A stretch of 64,000 bases of DNA. Origin: Nitrospira sp. (GTDB lineage: Bacteria > Nitrospirota > Nitrospiria > Nitrospirales > Nitrospiraceae). The position numbers were made by a program, and so were the translations under genes. The stretch spans positions 1-64,000 of the forward strand of contig JAUYAO010000052.1 of NCBI GenBank assembly GCA_030692565.1. Reading direction: 5' to 3'. The notes under the pieces were generated by a model. It did no database searches, was not told the origin of the DNA, and worked only from the letters and a program-made list of their open reading frames with translations. Within the stretch, counting starts at the first letter, position 1; every line of letters begins with the position of its first letter. Shown one piece after another: positions 1 to 9,546 of the stretch.

Positions 1-1
1 G

Positions 2-142
2 GAAATGGTCATGCCGGGGGATAACGTGAGTGTGACGGGTGAATTGATCAGCCCGATCGCCATGGAGCAGGGGCTCCGCTTTGCGGTGCGCGAGGGCGGC
101 AAGACGGTCGGCTCCGGCGTGGTCACCGAGATTCTGGCGTAG
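2..142 (+). CDS. tuf: Elongation factor Tu, C-terminal end (partial)
   Basis: These are the last 46 codons of translation elongation factor Tu, the GTPase that delivers aminoacyl-tRNA to the ribosome; the window begins inside the gene. The frame starts [11 protein letters not shown] and ends VVTEILA, typical of the third beta-barrel domain. The stop is TAG at 140-142. Only 36 bases separate it from rpsJ, the common junction between str and S10 operons, so the ribosomal genes downstream are probably transcribed from a promoter outside the window. Confidence 0.95.
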   Translation, partial: EMVMPGDNVSVTGELISPIAMEQGLRFAVREGGKTVGSGVVTEILA

Positions 143-178
143 ATCAGTTTTTTTAGCCGATAGAATGGGGAGTTGAGC

Positions 179-490
179 GTGAAGGTTGATCAAAGAATCA
201 GGATCCGGTTACGCGGATTTGACTACCGTGTGCTCGATCAATCAGTGGCGGAAATCGTCGAGACGGTCAGGCGGAGCGGGGCGAAAGTTGTCGGTCCTAT
301 TCCTTTGCCGACCAAGATCGAGAAATTTACCGTGCAGCGATCGACACACGTTGACAAGAAGTCCCGCGAGCAGTTTGAGATGCGGACACATAAACGGCTT
401 CTCGATATCATGCAGCCTACTCCTGAGACGATGGATTCACTTATGAAGCTGAATCTTGCTGCTGGAGTGGACGTCGAAATCAAGTTGTGA
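179..490 (+). CDS. rpsJ: 30S ribosomal protein S10
   Basis: S10 sits in the head of the small subunit and, as NusE, also joins the transcription antitermination complex. The protein has 103 residues, the usual length, with the family pattern [16 protein letters not shown] near the start and RTHKRLLDI in the middle. I chose GTG at 179 because the GGGGAG ribosome-binding site at 167-172 lies six bases before it. A TTG at 173 directly abuts that site and is less likely. It is the first gene of the S10 block and ends 29 bases before rplC. Confidence 0.96.
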   Translation: MKVDQRIRIRLRGFDYRVLDQSVAEIVETVRRSGAKVVGPIPLPTKIEKFTVQRSTHVDKKSREQFEMRTHKRLLDIMQPTPETMDSLMKLNLAAGVDVEIKL

Positions 491-519
491 CATCGGGTTT
501 GATTGAAGGGTTGAACGAG

Positions 520-1140
520 ATGACAAACGGGTTGCTTGGGAAGAAATTAGGGATGACGCAGGTGTTTGACGAGACCCGTCTGACGCCTGTCACGGTGATT
601 GAGGCGGGCCCATGCCGCGTCGTCACGATCAAGACCAAAGAACGCGATGGCTACGAGGCGGTTCAGCTCTCGTACGGAGAAGTGAAGGAGCGAAAGCTGT
701 CCAGGGCAGAGTTGGGGCACTTGAAAAAACAGCAAGCGCCAGCCAGCCGAGTGCTTCGTGAGTTTGAGAAGGTTGGAGATGTTACGGTCGGAGAATCCGT
801 CACGGTCGGCATGTTTAAGAAGGGTGACTGGGTTGATGTCGTGGGCATCTCGAAAGGTAAGGGGTTTCAGGGAGTTGTAAAGCGCCATAATTATGCCGGT
901 GGTCCTGAGTCTCATGGTTCGATGTTTCATCGTCATCCCGGTTCCATGGGTGCCAGTTCGTACCCATCACGCGTCTGGAAGGGAAAGACTCTTCCGGGAC
1001 ACATGGGGGCTGAGCGTGTCACGGTCCAAAGGCTGAAAGTTGTGGATTCAAGGCCTGAAGAAAATTTGCTTTTCGTTCGCGGTGCTATTCCCGGTGCGAC
1101 GAATGGTCTTATTGTCGTCAGAAAGTCGAAGAAGGGTTAG
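520..1140 (+). CDS. rplC: 50S ribosomal protein L3
   Basis: L3 binds 23S rRNA early in assembly and its long loop reaches toward the peptidyl transferase centre. The 206-residue protein has the typical opening [14 protein letters not shown] and the glycine- and histidine-rich loop around residues 115-145 ([16 protein letters not shown], then [13 protein letters not shown]). The frame is open from 487, but ATG 520 is preferred: GAAGGG at 505-510 precedes it by nine bases and the resulting N-terminus matches the family. It lies between rpsJ and rplD in standard order. Confidence 0.97.
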   Translation: MTNGLLGKKLGMTQVFDETRLTPVTVIEAGPCRVVTIKTKERDGYEAVQLSYGEVKERKLSRAELGHLKKQQAPASRVLREFEKVGDVTVGESVTVGMFKKGDWVDVVGISKGKGFQGVVKRHNYAGGPESHGSMFHRHPGSMGASSYPSRVWKGKTLPGHMGAERVTVQRLKVVDSRPEENLLFVRGAIPGATNGLIVVRKSKKG

Positions 1141-1143
1141 GAC

Positions 1144-1767
1144 ATGCCCACGGTCGATGTCGTAGATTTGCACAGTAAGAAAGTTGGGACGGTTGACTTG
1201 CCGCAGGCGGTGTTCGGGTGTGAGCCGCGCGCGTCTTTGGTTCACGAAGCTGTCGTCATGCAGCGGGCTTGTGAGCGCCAGGGGACGGCCTCAACGCTGC
1301 GTCGCGGAGAAGTCAGTGGTTCCGGCAAGAAGCCATGGAAGCAGAAGCACACGGGCCGGGCTCGGGCTGGTTCGGTTCGGTCGCCTGTGTGGCGTCATGG
1401 CGGGAGCGTGTTTGGACCGAAGCCCCGAAGCTACGCCTATACGATGCCGAAAAAGAAGTACCGGGCTGCGTTGCAAAGCGCATTGTCGGCTAAATTGATC
1501 GATGGAAAAGTCATTGTGGTTTCGGATTTCGCGCTTGAGCAGCCGAAGACAAAGTTGTTGGCGAAGGCGCTGGACCAATTTGGATTGGGAGAGACGGCTT
1601 TGTTGGTGGCGGCGGATACACAAGTCGCAATGCTCCAGGCGGCTCGTAATCTGTCTTCCGTTAAAGTGGTCAGCGCGGATCAGCTGAATGTCTATGACGT
1701 CGTTCGGGCTGGCGTGGTGGTGATTCATGAGCGAGAGCTTGCCCGTGTGACAGAGGTGTGGTCATGA
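1144..1767 (+). CDS. rplD: 50S ribosomal protein L4
   Basis: L4 binds 23S rRNA and, with L22, forms the narrow part of the peptide exit tunnel; in some bacteria it also represses the S10 operon. The 207-residue protein shows the family core: the tunnel loop with GTASTLRRGEVSGSGKKPWKQK, the RSPVWRHGGSVFGPKPR segment, and a Rossmann-like C-terminal half. It starts three bases after the rplC stop, using the purine-rich end of rplC as ribosome-binding site. Its stop overlaps the rplW start as ATGA. Confidence 0.97.
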   Translation: MPTVDVVDLHSKKVGTVDLPQAVFGCEPRASLVHEAVVMQRACERQGTASTLRRGEVSGSGKKPWKQKHTGRARAGSVRSPVWRHGGSVFGPKPRSYAYTMPKKKYRAALQSALSAKLIDGKVIVVSDFALEQPKTKLLAKALDQFGLGETALLVAADTQVAMLQAARNLSSVKVVSADQLNVYDVVRAGVVVIHERELARVTEVWS

Positions 1768-2057
1768 AGCTGGATATGCATGCAGTGCTGGTGCAGCCGT
1801 TACTGACGGAGAAGTTGACGTCGATTCGTGAGACGACGAATACGGTTGGATTTATCGTTCATCCCGATGCGAATCGGGTGCAGATTAAGCAGGCCGTGGA
1901 GACTTTGCTGAAGGTGAAAGTTGAGCGAGTCAATGTGATGAATGTGTTGGGGAAGGTCAAGCGCCTTGGCCGTTTCTCTGGCAAGCGATCTGATTGGAAG
2001 AAGGCATTCGTCACGTTGAAAAAAGGCGAAAAGCTTGAAATGTATGAGAGCGCTTAG
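1764..2057 (+). CDS. rplW: 50S ribosomal protein L23
   Basis: L23 surrounds the exit of the peptide tunnel and is a docking site for trigger factor and the signal recognition particle. The 97-residue protein has the family motif VLVQPLLTEKLTS near the start and the basic VKRLGRFSGKRSDWKKA loop. The start is ATG 1764, which overlaps the rplD stop (ATGA). A GTG at 1758 is in frame, but AGAGG at 1752-1756 is better placed for 1764. Confidence 0.96.
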   Translation: MKLDMHAVLVQPLLTEKLTSIRETTNTVGFIVHPDANRVQIKQAVETLLKVKVERVNVMNVLGKVKRLGRFSGKRSDWKKAFVTLKKGEKLEMYESA

Positions 2058-2081
2058 GGTTGAGGGAAGGTAGGACTTCGC

Positions 2082-2924
2082 ATGGGATTGAAAACATATA
2101 AGCCAACGTCTGCAGGGCGTCGCGGAATGACCGCCGTCACGACTGAAGACTTGACAAAGAAGAAGCCTGAAAAGTCTCTGACGGCTTTCCATCACCGGAG
2201 CGGTGGACGCAATACGGATGGCCGGACGACCGTGCGTTTCCGTGGGGGTGGACACAAGCGGCTCTATCGCAAGATCGATTTTAAGCGCGATAAGGTTGGG
2301 ATTCCTGCCAAGGTGGTCTCGATTGAGTACGATCCGAATCGATCTGCGCGTATCGCTTTGCTGGCCTATGTCGACGGTGAGAAGCGGTATATTCTCGCCC
2401 CAGTTGGCTTGGTTGTTGGCTTGACGGTGCAGTCTGGGGTCAACTCTGAGGTTCGCCCAGGGAATGCGCTTCCGCTCTCAAGTATGCCGTTGGGAACGAC
2501 CATCCATAATATCGAATTAAAGGTTGGTAAGGGCGGCCAGCTTATTCGGAGTGCTGGTGGATCTGCTCAGGTCATGGGGCGAGATGGGGACTATGTCCAG
2601 ATTCGTTTGAAGTCCGGCGAGATGCGCAAGGTCTTGTCGTCGTGCATGGCGACGGTTGGTCAGGTCGGGAACGTCGATCACGAAAACGTGAGCGTGGGTA
2701 AGGCCGGCCGGACTCGATGGAAGGGGAAGCGTCCCCACGTCCGTGGCGTCGTCATGAACCCGGTCGACCATCCACATGGTGGAGGAGAAGGTAAGTCTGG
2801 TCAGGGTAATCCTCATCCGGTCTCTCCCTGGGGGCAGCCGACCAAGGGTTACAAGACGAGACAGAACAAGAAGACGGACAAGTTCATTATCGCGAGACGT
2901 AAGTCAGGGGTACGCAATGGCTAG
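2082..2924 (+). CDS. rplB: 50S ribosomal protein L2
   Basis: L2 is needed for subunit association and peptidyl transferase activity. The 280-residue protein has the RNA-binding N-terminal domain ([14 protein letters not shown], then [16 protein letters not shown]) and the conserved [11 protein letters not shown] motif at about residues 227-237, which contains the histidine near the peptidyl transferase centre. Its length is normal. It starts 24 bases after rplW, and its last eight bases overlap the start of rpsS. Confidence 0.97.
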   Translation: MGLKTYKPTSAGRRGMTAVTTEDLTKKKPEKSLTAFHHRSGGRNTDGRTTVRFRGGGHKRLYRKIDFKRDKVGIPAKVVSIEYDPNRSARIALLAYVDGEKRYILAPVGLVVGLTVQSGVNSEVRPGNALPLSSMPLGTTIHNIELKVGKGGQLIRSAGGSAQVMGRDGDYVQIRLKSGEMRKVLSSCMATVGQVGNVDHENVSVGKAGRTRWKGKRPHVRGVVMNPVDHPHGGGEGKSGQGNPHPVSPWGQPTKGYKTRQNKKTDKFIIARRKSGVRNG

Positions 2925-3204
2925 ATCAATCAGTAAGGGCGCTTTCGTCGATGATCATTTGCTGAAGAAAGTTGAGCATATGAATGAGACGAAAGATCGG
3001 AAGATTATTAAGACCTGGTCGCGTCGTTCGACCGTGATTCCCGACATGATTGGGCACACGCTCGCCGTGCACAATGGGAAGAAGTTTATCCCTGTCTTTG
3101 TGACGGAAAATATGGTGGGGCACAAACTCGGTGAGTTTGCTCCGACTCGGTTTTTCAAGGGCCACGGTCAGGCGAAGACTGAAAAGGCTGTTGCGCTCAA
3201 GTAG
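2917..3204 (+). CDS. rpsS: 30S ribosomal protein S19
   Basis: S19 lies in the head of the small subunit with S13 and contacts the A-site tRNA region. The 95-residue protein begins [16 protein letters not shown] and contains the family segment [16 protein letters not shown] and the ending [11 protein letters not shown]. The frame is open far upstream, but ATG 2917 gives the normal N-terminus and overlaps the rplB stop by eight bases, which suggests translational coupling. The rplV gene follows after a 50-base gap. Confidence 0.96.
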   Translation: MARSISKGAFVDDHLLKKVEHMNETKDRKIIKTWSRRSTVIPDMIGHTLAVHNGKKFIPVFVTENMVGHKLGEFAPTRFFKGHGQAKTEKAVALK

Positions 3205-3254
3205 TCTGTCGGTCAGATTGGCGCCCGCTCAGCGATTGGGTAAAGGATAAGGAC

Positions 3255-3617
3255 ATGACTGAAGCACGTGCGATTCTCAGATTTGTTCGGGTGGCTCCTC
3301 GGAAGGCTCGGCCGGTCATTGACATGATTCGCGGTCAGCAGGTTCCTCAGGCGCTCGCCATGTTAAAGCTTACTCCCCGCCAGGCGGCTCGTGTCGTGGA
3401 GAAGATTCTCCGCTCAGCGGTGGCGAATGCCGAACAGAAGGAAATGGGCGATAGCGAATCGATGGTGATTTCGAAGGCCTTTGTCAACGGCGGTCCCACG
3501 CTAAAGCGTTTTCGGGCTCGTTCCCAAGGTCGCGCAAATTCCATTCATAAGCGCACGAGTCATATTACTGTGGTTGTCGCCGCGCCATCGGTCGGCGAGT
3601 CGAAGAAGTCAGCGTAA
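3255..3617 (+). CDS. rplV: 50S ribosomal protein L22
   Basis: L22 has a long beta-hairpin that lines the peptide exit tunnel opposite L4; changes there give macrolide resistance in other bacteria. The 120-residue protein shows [18 protein letters not shown] at the start and the hairpin region [30 protein letters not shown] just before ATG 3255 can serve as ribosome-binding site. It has a short C-terminal extension, which is common. The order rpsS-rplV-rpsC is standard. Confidence 0.96.
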   Translation: MTEARAILRFVRVAPRKARPVIDMIRGQQVPQALAMLKLTPRQAARVVEKILRSAVANAEQKEMGDSESMVISKAFVNGGPTLKRFRARSQGRANSIHKRTSHITVVVAAPSVGESKKSA

Positions 3618-3659
3618 CAACGATCACAATCTAGCTAGAGCAGACTGAGGCAAGATTTT

Positions 3660-4331
3660 ATGGGTCAGAAAACACATCCAATCGGGTACCGGCTAGGCTA
3701 CAACATCACCTGGAATTCTCGGTGGTATGCGGGGAAGGACTATGCCAAGCTTCTTCACCAGGATATCAAGATTCGAAAGGTCGTGAAGGCAAGACTCTTT
3801 CACGCCGGTGTTTCCAAGGTTGAGATTGAGCGTTCTGGCGACCAGACTCGTGTCATTATTCATACGGCTCGTCCTGGCATCATTATCGGGCGAAAGGGTG
3901 CCGAGGTCGATAAGCTGAAGGCGGATCTTGAGAAGCAGTACGGTGGACAGGTCTATATCACCGTGAAGGAAATTAAGAAGCCTGAACTCGATGCTCAGCT
4001 GGTCAGTGAGAATGTCGCCACCCAGCTTGAAAAGCGTGTAGCCTTCCGACGGGCCATGAAGCGCAGTGTGCAATCTGCTCTTCGGCTTGGGGCGCAAGGA
4101 ATTAAGATTATGGTGGCTGGGCGTCTTGGTGGGGCAGAAATCGCTCGCACTGAATGGTACCGCGAAGGTCGGGTGCCGCTTCATACGCTTCGCGCCAATA
4201 TCGATTATGGCTTCGCTGAAGCGCATACAACGATGGGACAGATCGGTGTGAAAACGTGGCTCTTCAAGGGAGAGTTGCTGCCAGCTCAACCGGTCAAGTC
4301 AGATTCATTCCTCGAACGGCGGCTCGGGTAA
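3660..4331 (+). CDS. rpsC: 30S ribosomal protein S3
   Basis: S3 lies at the mRNA entry channel and takes part in the ribosomal helicase activity. The 223-residue protein begins [15 protein letters not shown], has a type 2 KH domain with the [13 protein letters not shown] loop at about residues 75-90, and ends with the C-terminal domain containing [13 protein letters not shown]. Both domains are complete and the length is usual. AGGCAAG precedes ATG 3660. It is followed after 12 bases by rplP. Confidence 0.97.
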   Translation: MGQKTHPIGYRLGYNITWNSRWYAGKDYAKLLHQDIKIRKVVKARLFHAGVSKVEIERSGDQTRVIIHTARPGIIIGRKGAEVDKLKADLEKQYGGQVYITVKEIKKPELDAQLVSENVATQLEKRVAFRRAMKRSVQSALRLGAQGIKIMVAGRLGGAEIARTEWYREGRVPLHTLRANIDYGFAEAHTTMGQIGVKTWLFKGELLPAQPVKSDSFLERRLG

Positions 4332-4343
4332 GGAGAACGCATT

Positions 4344-4757
4344 GTGTTAGCGCCAAAGAAAGTCAAGTTTAGAAAAATGCAGAAGGGCCGTATGCGTGGG
4401 AAGGCCTATCGCGGCGGTCAGATTACTCTGGGTGAATTTGGCCTCAAGGCACTCGAGCCTGGATGGGTGACCAGCCGGCAGATTGAAGCCGCACGTATTG
4501 CCATTACCCGCTTTGTCAAGCGCGGCGGGCAGGTGTGGACGAGAATTTTCCCGGATAAGCCGATTACCAAGAAGCCGGCGGAAACTCGCATGGGTAAAGG
4601 TAAAGGAAACCCTGAGTATTGGGTAGCCGTGGTGAAGCCTGGTCGCATTTTGTACGAAATGGATGGCGTTCCGTTGGATGTGGCGAAGGAAGCGTTTCGG
4701 CTCGCATCGCACAAGTTGCCGGTTGCCACCAAGTGTGTTGCCCGTGGTGAATTTTAA
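4344..4757 (+). CDS. rplP: 50S ribosomal protein L16
   Basis: L16 binds near the A-site and helps position aminoacyl-tRNA. The 137-residue protein has the family features [27 protein letters not shown] and the segment [19 protein letters not shown]. The start is GTG 4344, with AAGGAG ending nine bases upstream. L29 follows after a 33-base gap. Confidence 0.97.
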   Translation: MLAPKKVKFRKMQKGRMRGKAYRGGQITLGEFGLKALEPGWVTSRQIEAARIAITRFVKRGGQVWTRIFPDKPITKKPAETRMGKGKGNPEYWVAVVKPGRILYEMDGVPLDVAKEAFRLASHKLPVATKCVARGEF

Positions 4758-4790
4758 TTAGGTCTCATAGCGGTTCGAGGAGTAGGTGAC

Positions 4791-5000
4791 ATGGCGTTGG
4801 ATCTGAAAGAGTTGCGGCAGTTGACGGCCCCGGAGTTGGTCGAAAAAGAAAAGCAGTTGGTGCAGGAGTTGTTTAACTTGCGCTTTCAGCTTGGCACCGG
4901 AAGGCTGGAAAATCCGATGCAGATCAGGAAGACCAAGCGTGAGATCGCTCGAGTAAAGACCGTTTTGCAGGAAGTCTCTCAGGCTGAGACGAAAGGGTAA
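4791..5000 (+). CDS. rpmC: 50S ribosomal protein L29
   Basis: L29 is a small two-helix protein next to L23 at the tunnel exit. The 69-residue protein contains the core [20 protein letters not shown] and the second helix with [15 protein letters not shown]. The ATG at 4791 follows CGAGGAG at 4777-4783 at a normal distance. It sits in the usual L16-L29-S17 order, 12 bases before rpsQ. Confidence 0.96.
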   Translation: MALDLKELRQLTAPELVEKEKQLVQELFNLRFQLGTGRLENPMQIRKTKREIARVKTVLQEVSQAETKG

Positions 5001-5012
5001 GGGGTTCAGATT

Positions 5013-5276
5013 ATGTCTGATGCAGTCAAGAAGCGTGAGTGGGTCGGCCGTGTGTTGAGCAATAAGATGAACAAGACCGTGGTGGTCTCCGTTGAACGCT
5101 CAGTGACGCACCCGCTGTATCGCAAGGTCCTGCGGAGAATCTCGAAGTTTAAGGCGCATGACGAGCAGAATGTTTGTAAGATCGGCGACCGTGTGCGCAT
5201 GGTTGAGACGCGACCGATCAGCAAAGACAAGCATTGGCGAGTGGTTGAAGTGATTCAGAAGGGCCGAGCAGAATAG
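5013..5276 (+). CDS. rpsQ: 30S ribosomal protein S17
   Basis: S17 is an OB-fold primary binder of 16S rRNA in the body of the small subunit. The 87-residue protein has [18 protein letters not shown] at the start and the [18 protein letters not shown] signature. AAGGGG precedes ATG 5013. Its length is standard and it is followed after 42 bases by rplN. Confidence 0.96.
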   Translation: MSDAVKKREWVGRVLSNKMNKTVVVSVERSVTHPLYRKVLRRISKFKAHDEQNVCKIGDRVRMVETRPISKDKHWRVVEVIQKGRAE

Positions 5277-5318
5277 TTTGATGTGGTTGTGACTCTAAGG
5301 TAAGGAAAGAGCGCTAGC

Positions 5319-5687
5319 ATGATTCAGAACTATAGCTATATGGATGTGGCGGATAACTCCGGTGCGAAGCAGGCGATGTGCTTTCATGTCTTCGGAGGGA
5401 CGCGTCGTCGGTATGCGTCCTTGGGTGACATCGTGGTCGTCGCGGTGAAGGAGGCTATCCCGCATGCCAGCGTCAAAAAAGGCGATGTCAGTCGTGCGGT
5501 GATTGTCCGGACCACCAAGGAAGTTCGACGTGAGGACGGTTCCTACATCAAGTTTGATCGCAATGCCTGTGTGTTGATCAACAAAGAAGGGGAACCGATC
5601 GGGACGCGCATTTTCGGTCCGGTCGCACGTGAATTGCGTTGGAAGAAATTTATGAAGATCATCTCCCTGGCACCTGAAGTGCTGTAG
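5319..5687 (+). CDS. rplN: 50S ribosomal protein L14
   Basis: L14 lies at the subunit interface and forms part of bridge B8. The 122-residue protein is the usual length and shows [21 protein letters not shown] at the start, with [19 protein letters not shown] and [20 protein letters not shown] in the middle and end. A GGAAAGAG stretch lies before ATG 5319. The rplX gene starts six bases after its stop. Confidence 0.97.
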   Translation: MIQNYSYMDVADNSGAKQAMCFHVFGGTRRRYASLGDIVVVAVKEAIPHASVKKGDVSRAVIVRTTKEVRREDGSYIKFDRNACVLINKEGEPIGTRIFGPVARELRWKKFMKIISLAPEVL

Positions 5688-5693
5688 GGACAC

Positions 5694-6038
5694 GTGGTGG
5701 GGGTTGTCGTGCAAGCACTTCGGAAAAGCAGAATTCGAAAAGGCGATACGGTGGTCGTGATCACGGGGCGTGAGCGCGGAAAGTCTGGGAAGGTCCTCTC
5801 TGTGGACTTGACGGCCGGTAAGGTGATTGTGGAGAAGCTGAATATCATCAAGCGCCATACTAAGCCGAGCCAAAAGGTCAAGCAGGGCGGAATCCTTGAG
5901 CGGGAAGCTCCGTTGGCGATCTCCAATGTCATGTATGTTTGTCCCGTGACGCAAAAGCCGACCCGTGTGGGGATTCGTAGGCTTGAGGATGGTCGACGGG
6001 CACGGTTCAGTAAGAAATCGAACGAGACTTTCGAGTAG
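5694..6038 (+). CDS. rplX: 50S ribosomal protein L24
   Basis: L24 starts large-subunit assembly on 23S rRNA and later lies near the tunnel exit. The KOW motif [20 protein letters not shown] is plain. The start is uncertain: GTG 5694 gives 114 residues, but GTG 5697 and GTG 5709 are in frame. The run of G at 5699-5703 would serve 5709, and AGGGA at 5686-5690 would serve 5694 or 5697. The conserved region begins only after the last of these, so a 109-residue form is possible. Confidence 0.95.
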   Translation: MVGVVVQALRKSRIRKGDTVVVITGRERGKSGKVLSVDLTAGKVIVEKLNIIKRHTKPSQKVKQGGILEREAPLAISNVMYVCPVTQKPTRVGIRRLEDGRRARFSKKSNETFE

Positions 6039-6053
6039 TCTGAGGAGCACGGA

Positions 6054-6707
6054 ATGGCGAAGGTTGAAAAAGGTAAGGCAGGTAAACCCTCCGAGCGAAA
6101 GTCCTCAAAGAAGGACGCGGAGGCTGCGCCTAAGCAGTTAGACGAGAATAGTCATGAGTCGAGTTTTAAGCCGCGACTCCGTGATGCCTATCAGGAGAAG
6201 GTGATCCCGGCACTCATGAAAGAGTTTGGGTATAAGAATGTGATGCAGGTTCCCAAGCTTGAGCGCATCGTGCTCAACGTCGGAATGGGAGAAGCCATTC
6301 AGAACGTGAAGTTGCTTGAGAGCGCGGTCACCGAATTGGGTACGATTACGGGCCAGAAGCCCGTCGTTACCAGAGCGAAGAAGGCGATCGCCGGATTCAA
6401 GCTCAGGCAGGGACTCCCGATCGGCGCGAAGGTCACATTGCGAAGCCGTCGCATGTATGAATTTTTCGATCGGCTCGTCACTCTGGCATTGCCCCGTATT
6501 CGCGATTTCCGTGGTGTTTCGCCGAAGGCATTCGATGGTCGCGGCAACTATACCTTGGGGGTCAAAGAGCAGTTGATATTCCCGGAAATCAAGTATGACG
6601 AAGTGGCCTCCATTCATGGTATGGATATCACGATAGTCACGACAGCACAGACGAATGACGAAGGAAAGGCCTTGCTGAAACATCTCGGGATGCCGTTCCG
6701 GGCATAG
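6054..6707 (+). CDS. rplE: 50S ribosomal protein L5 with a lysine-rich N-terminal extension
   Basis: L5 binds 5S rRNA and contacts P-site tRNA and S13. The core starts near residue 40 with [18 protein letters not shown] and includes [14 protein letters not shown] and the C-terminal FPEIKYDEV region. At 217 residues it is about 38 longer than usual. The extra part is a charged, low-complexity N-terminus rich in Lys, Glu and Ser. ATG 6054 has GAGGAG at 6041-6046, so the long form is probably translated. No good internal start with a ribosome-binding site was seen. Confidence 0.95.
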   Translation: MAKVEKGKAGKPSERKSSKKDAEAAPKQLDENSHESSFKPRLRDAYQEKVIPALMKEFGYKNVMQVPKLERIVLNVGMGEAIQNVKLLESAVTELGTITGQKPVVTRAKKAIAGFKLRQGLPIGAKVTLRSRRMYEFFDRLVTLALPRIRDFRGVSPKAFDGRGNYTLGVKEQLIFPEIKYDEVASIHGMDITIVTTAQTNDEGKALLKHLGMPFRA

Positions 6708-6749
6708 AGGTTTCTGGCTTACGCACGTAACTGAGCAGAAGGAGTTCAT

Positions 6750-6935
6750 GTGTCACGTTTAGCGCTACGGAATAAAGCGGCAAAAAAGCCAAAGTTTTCG
6801 TGCCGGTCGTACAATCGGTGCCCGTTGTGTGGTAGGGTGCGTGGCTTTTTAACTCGCTTTCATATGTGCAGAATTTGTTTCCGCCTCTTGAGCCTCCGCG
6901 GGGATATCCCTGGCGTGCGCAAGTCTAGTTGGTAG
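6750..6935 (+). CDS. rpsN: 30S ribosomal protein S14, zinc-binding type
   Basis: This is the short, zinc-binding (C+) form of S14, 61 residues long, found in the head of the small subunit. The zinc ligands are the two CxxC pairs, CPLCGR and CRICFR, near residues 25-43. The start is GTG 6750, with AAGGAG at 6739-6744 five bases upstream. An overlapping ATG at 6748 is out of frame. L36 and S4 in this operon also carry metal-binding cysteines. Confidence 0.95.
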   Translation: MSRLALRNKAAKKPKFSCRSYNRCPLCGRVRGFLTRFHMCRICFRLLSLRGDIPGVRKSSW

Positions 6936-6981
6936 TAGCGGCAGCTCTGAGACATTAGGACTGGAAAGAAAAGGGAATAGC

Positions 6982-7377
6982 ATGTTGACTGATCCAATTA
7001 GTGATCTTCTTGTTCGACTCAGAAACGGTTCGCAGCGCCGTCACGATACAGTGTCTGTCCCAGCCTCCAAGCTCAAGCGGGCCATTCTTGAGCTGCTCAA
7101 GCAAGAGGGCTATGTCCATGACATTGCTGATGCCGTTCAGGATGGGCATCCGGTGTTTACGGTGCAGATGCGCTATGTCAACGAGGGGCAGCCAATGATC
7201 ACAGGCTTACAGCGGATCAGCAAGCCGGGTCGTCGCGTGTACGTTGGCAGCAAGGATATCGCCAAAGTCCGAAATGGAATCGGCATGGCGATCCTGTCGA
7301 CTTCTAAGGGAATCATGACCGACCAGGAATCGCGGAAGAATGGCCTGGGCGGTGAAGTATTGTGCTCAGTCTGGTAG
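6982..7377 (+). CDS. rpsH: 30S ribosomal protein S8
   Basis: S8 is a primary 16S rRNA binder and represses the spc operon in some bacteria. The 131-residue protein has the typical start LTDPISDLLVRLRNG and the C-terminal RNA-binding part with STSKGIMTDQESRKNGLGGEVL. GGAAAGAAAAGGGAATAGC lies before ATG 6982. Its stop is 25 bases before rplF. Confidence 0.97.
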   Translation: MLTDPISDLLVRLRNGSQRRHDTVSVPASKLKRAILELLKQEGYVHDIADAVQDGHPVFTVQMRYVNEGQPMITGLQRISKPGRRVYVGSKDIAKVRNGIGMAILSTSKGIMTDQESRKNGLGGEVLCSVW

Positions 7378-7402
7378 CAGCGTAAAGGACAAGGAAGAGA
7401 AC

Positions 7403-7939
7403 ATGTCGCGGATTGGGAAAATGCCGATTGCTATTCCTGCGGGAGTAGAAGTGAAAGTAGTGGGACTCAAGGTCTCGATCAAGGGTCCACTTGGGAAAAT
7501 GGATTGGCCGCTTGAGCAGGGGCTTGGCGCTGTGGTTGAGAATGGCCAGCTGCTCGTCAATCGCTTGAGTGAAGACCGTAATGTTCGGGCTCTCCATGGT
7601 TTGGCTCGTGCCGAATTGAGCAATATGGTTCTGGGAGTCTCAAAAGGTTATGAGCGCTCACTGGAGATCACAGGGGTCGGTTACAAGGTGGCGCTCCAGG
7701 GCCGGACGATGAGCTTCAATGTTGGCTATATCAATCCCGTACTCTTTCAAATTCCAGCCGGGATCGAAGTCAAAGTCGACAAGCAGACCCTCATCAATGT
7801 CAAAGGTTTCGATAAGCGATTGGTCGGTCAGGTAGCGGCAAACTTGCGTGCGATCAAGCCCCCCGATGTGTACAAGCAAAAGGGTGTCCGTTTTATGGGC
7901 GAGGTCTTGCGTAAGAAAGAAGGAAAGACGGGGAAATAG
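7403..7939 (+). CDS. rplF: 50S ribosomal protein L6
   Basis: L6 lies near the factor-binding site of the large subunit. It has two similar domains and 178 residues. The start [15 protein letters not shown] and the C-terminal signature [23 protein letters not shown] are both present. The frame is open from 7340, overlapping rpsH, but ATG 7403 after AAGGAAGAG gives the normal N-terminus. The rplR gene follows after eight bases. Confidence 0.97.
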   Translation: MSRIGKMPIAIPAGVEVKVVGLKVSIKGPLGKMDWPLEQGLGAVVENGQLLVNRLSEDRNVRALHGLARAELSNMVLGVSKGYERSLEITGVGYKVALQGRTMSFNVGYINPVLFQIPAGIEVKVDKQTLINVKGFDKRLVGQVAANLRAIKPPDVYKQKGVRFMGEVLRKKEGKTGK

Positions 7940-7947
7940 GGGCGACG

Positions 7948-8313
7948 ATGAATACAGCAGAAAAATCAAGACAACTCGAGCAAAGAAGACAGCGCGTTCG
8001 CAAGCGTGTAATTGGGACCACCGAGCGTCCACGGCTCAATGTGTTTCGAAGCCGCTCGCATATCTATGCACAGGTGATCAACGATTTGAACGGCTCAACT
8101 TTGGTTGCCGCCTCGTCGCTTGATAAAGACCTGAGGAAGACGTTGAAGTCTACCGGCAGCATGGAGGCCGCAAAGGCGGTCGGAAAGCTGTTGGCTGATC
8201 GGGCGAAGGCGGCCAATGTGTTGACCGTTGTGTTTGATCGCGGTGGACGTATGTATCATGGTCGCATTAAAGCCCTCGCTGAAGCGTCGCGTGAGGGTGG
8301 ACTTCAGTTTTAG
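7948..8313 (+). CDS. rplR: 50S ribosomal protein L18
   Basis: L18 binds 5S rRNA together with L5. The 121-residue protein has the basic N-terminal tail, the [18 protein letters not shown] core and the ending [25 protein letters not shown]. The GGCGACG just before ATG 7948 is a weak ribosome-binding site, so coupling to rplF, whose stop is eight bases upstream, is likely. Confidence 0.97.
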   Translation: MNTAEKSRQLEQRRQRVRKRVIGTTERPRLNVFRSRSHIYAQVINDLNGSTLVAASSLDKDLRKTLKSTGSMEAAKAVGKLLADRAKAANVLTVVFDRGGRMYHGRIKALAEASREGGLQF

Positions 8314-8372
8314 AACGCTCACTCCTGTGAGTCCTGCCTGTTTCGGGCGGGAAGGAAGAAGAGAGGGATTGC

Positions 8373-8882
8373 GTGCGAGTTAATCCAGACGAATTGAACC
8401 TGAAGGACAAGGTCGTTTTCATCAACCGAGTGGCCAAGGTTGTGAAAGGCGGCAAGCGATTTAATTTCTGCGCTCTGGTAGTGGTCGGGGACGGCCATGG
8501 CTGGGTCGGTATTGGAAAAGGTAAGGCGGCAGAAGTGCCGGTGGCGATTTCCAAAGCTGTCGAACAGGCGAAGAAGAATCTCGTGCATGTCTCGCTTAAG
8601 GGAGGGACGATCCCTCATGATGTGCATGGGTTGTTTGGTGCGGAGCATGTCCTTTTGAAGCCAGCCGTCGACGGGACCGGTATTATTGCCGGTGGTGCTG
8701 TGCGAGCCGTCGTTGAAGCGGTTGGTGTGCACAATATCATTGCCAAGACGCTCGGCCGCGGCAATCCATTCAATACTGTGCGAGCCACGTTGGCGGGCCT
8801 CAGTCAGCTGCGTAATCCTGAGGAAGTGCTCAGGCTTCGACGAGCAGCTGCCGGGGAGCGACTTGAAAGGGCGAGTGCATAA
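8373..8882 (+). CDS. rpsE: 30S ribosomal protein S5
   Basis: S5 acts at the mRNA entry channel and in decoding accuracy. The 169-residue protein has the double-stranded RNA-binding fold with [18 protein letters not shown] and [12 protein letters not shown], and the C-terminal domain with [17 protein letters not shown]. The start is GTG 8373 after a purine-rich GGAAGAAGAGAGGG stretch. Its stop TAA overlaps the rpmD ATG by one base. Confidence 0.97.
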   Translation: MRVNPDELNLKDKVVFINRVAKVVKGGKRFNFCALVVVGDGHGWVGIGKGKAAEVPVAISKAVEQAKKNLVHVSLKGGTIPHDVHGLFGAEHVLLKPAVDGTGIIAGGAVRAVVEAVGVHNIIAKTLGRGNPFNTVRATLAGLSQLRNPEEVLRLRRAAAGERLERASA

Positions 8883-9100
8883 TGGCTACTGCAAGAACTG
8901 ACAAGGCGGCAAAGTCTACTGTCCCGGCCGTGCGGGTGACTCTGCGGCGGAGCCCGATTGGGACGCCCCAGACGCATCGGCTTGTGTTGCGGGGGCTTGG
9001 CCTGCGCCACATTCGACAAACAGCGGTTCATCCTGATACCCCACAGGTTCGTGGTTTGATTAAAAAGGTGGGTTATCTGCTTGAGGTGGGGAAACCATGA
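8882..9100 (+). CDS. rpmD: 50S ribosomal protein L30
   Basis: L30 is a small protein of the large subunit found in many but not all bacteria. The 72-residue protein has the core [17 protein letters not shown], then [16 protein letters not shown], and the ending [15 protein letters not shown]. It has about ten extra N-terminal residues compared with the shortest members. Its start overlaps the rpsE stop and its stop overlaps the rplO start (ATGA), so three genes are translationally linked. Confidence 0.95.
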   Translation: MATARTDKAAKSTVPAVRVTLRRSPIGTPQTHRLVLRGLGLRHIRQTAVHPDTPQVRGLIKKVGYLLEVGKP

Positions 9101-9546
9101 ATTTGCACGATCTATCCCCGGCACGGGGTGCGAAGAAAAAGCGGAAGAGAATCGGCCGTGGGCCAGGATCTGGACATGGAAAGACCGCTACAAAGGGACA
9201 TAAGGGTATTAAGGCGCGTTCCGGCGGAGGCAAGAGACCTGGTTTTGAAGGCGGTCAGATGCCATTGGTCCGTCGTTTGCCGAAGTTTGGGTTTACGAAC
9301 CCATTTAGGACCGAATATAACGTTCTGAATCTCAAGAGCTTTGAAACCTGGACTGGTCCTTCAACTGTGACGCCGCAGGCGTTGGTTGATGCGGGGTTGG
9401 TCAAGCGCAAGCGCTTGCAGATTAAGATTTTGGGGAACGGAGAGCTGACCAAGCCGTTGGTCATTCAGGCGCATAAATTCAGCGAATCCGCCAAGGCCAA
9501 GATCCAAGCTGCCGGTGGTCGAGTCGAGGTTATCGGCGGTGCTTGA
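9097..9546 (+). CDS. rplO: 50S ribosomal protein L15
   Basis: L15 is a late assembly protein with a long, glycine-rich N-terminal tail that threads through 23S rRNA. The 149-residue protein shows [20 protein letters not shown], the [16 protein letters not shown] tail and [18 protein letters not shown]. The C-terminal domain contains [20 protein letters not shown]. It overlaps rpmD at its start and secY at its end. Confidence 0.97.
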   Translation: MNLHDLSPARGAKKKRKRIGRGPGSGHGKTATKGHKGIKARSGGGKRPGFEGGQMPLVRRLPKFGFTNPFRTEYNVLNLKSFETWTGPSTVTPQALVDAGLVKRKRLQIKILGNGELTKPLVIQAHKFSESAKAKIQAAGGRVEVIGGA

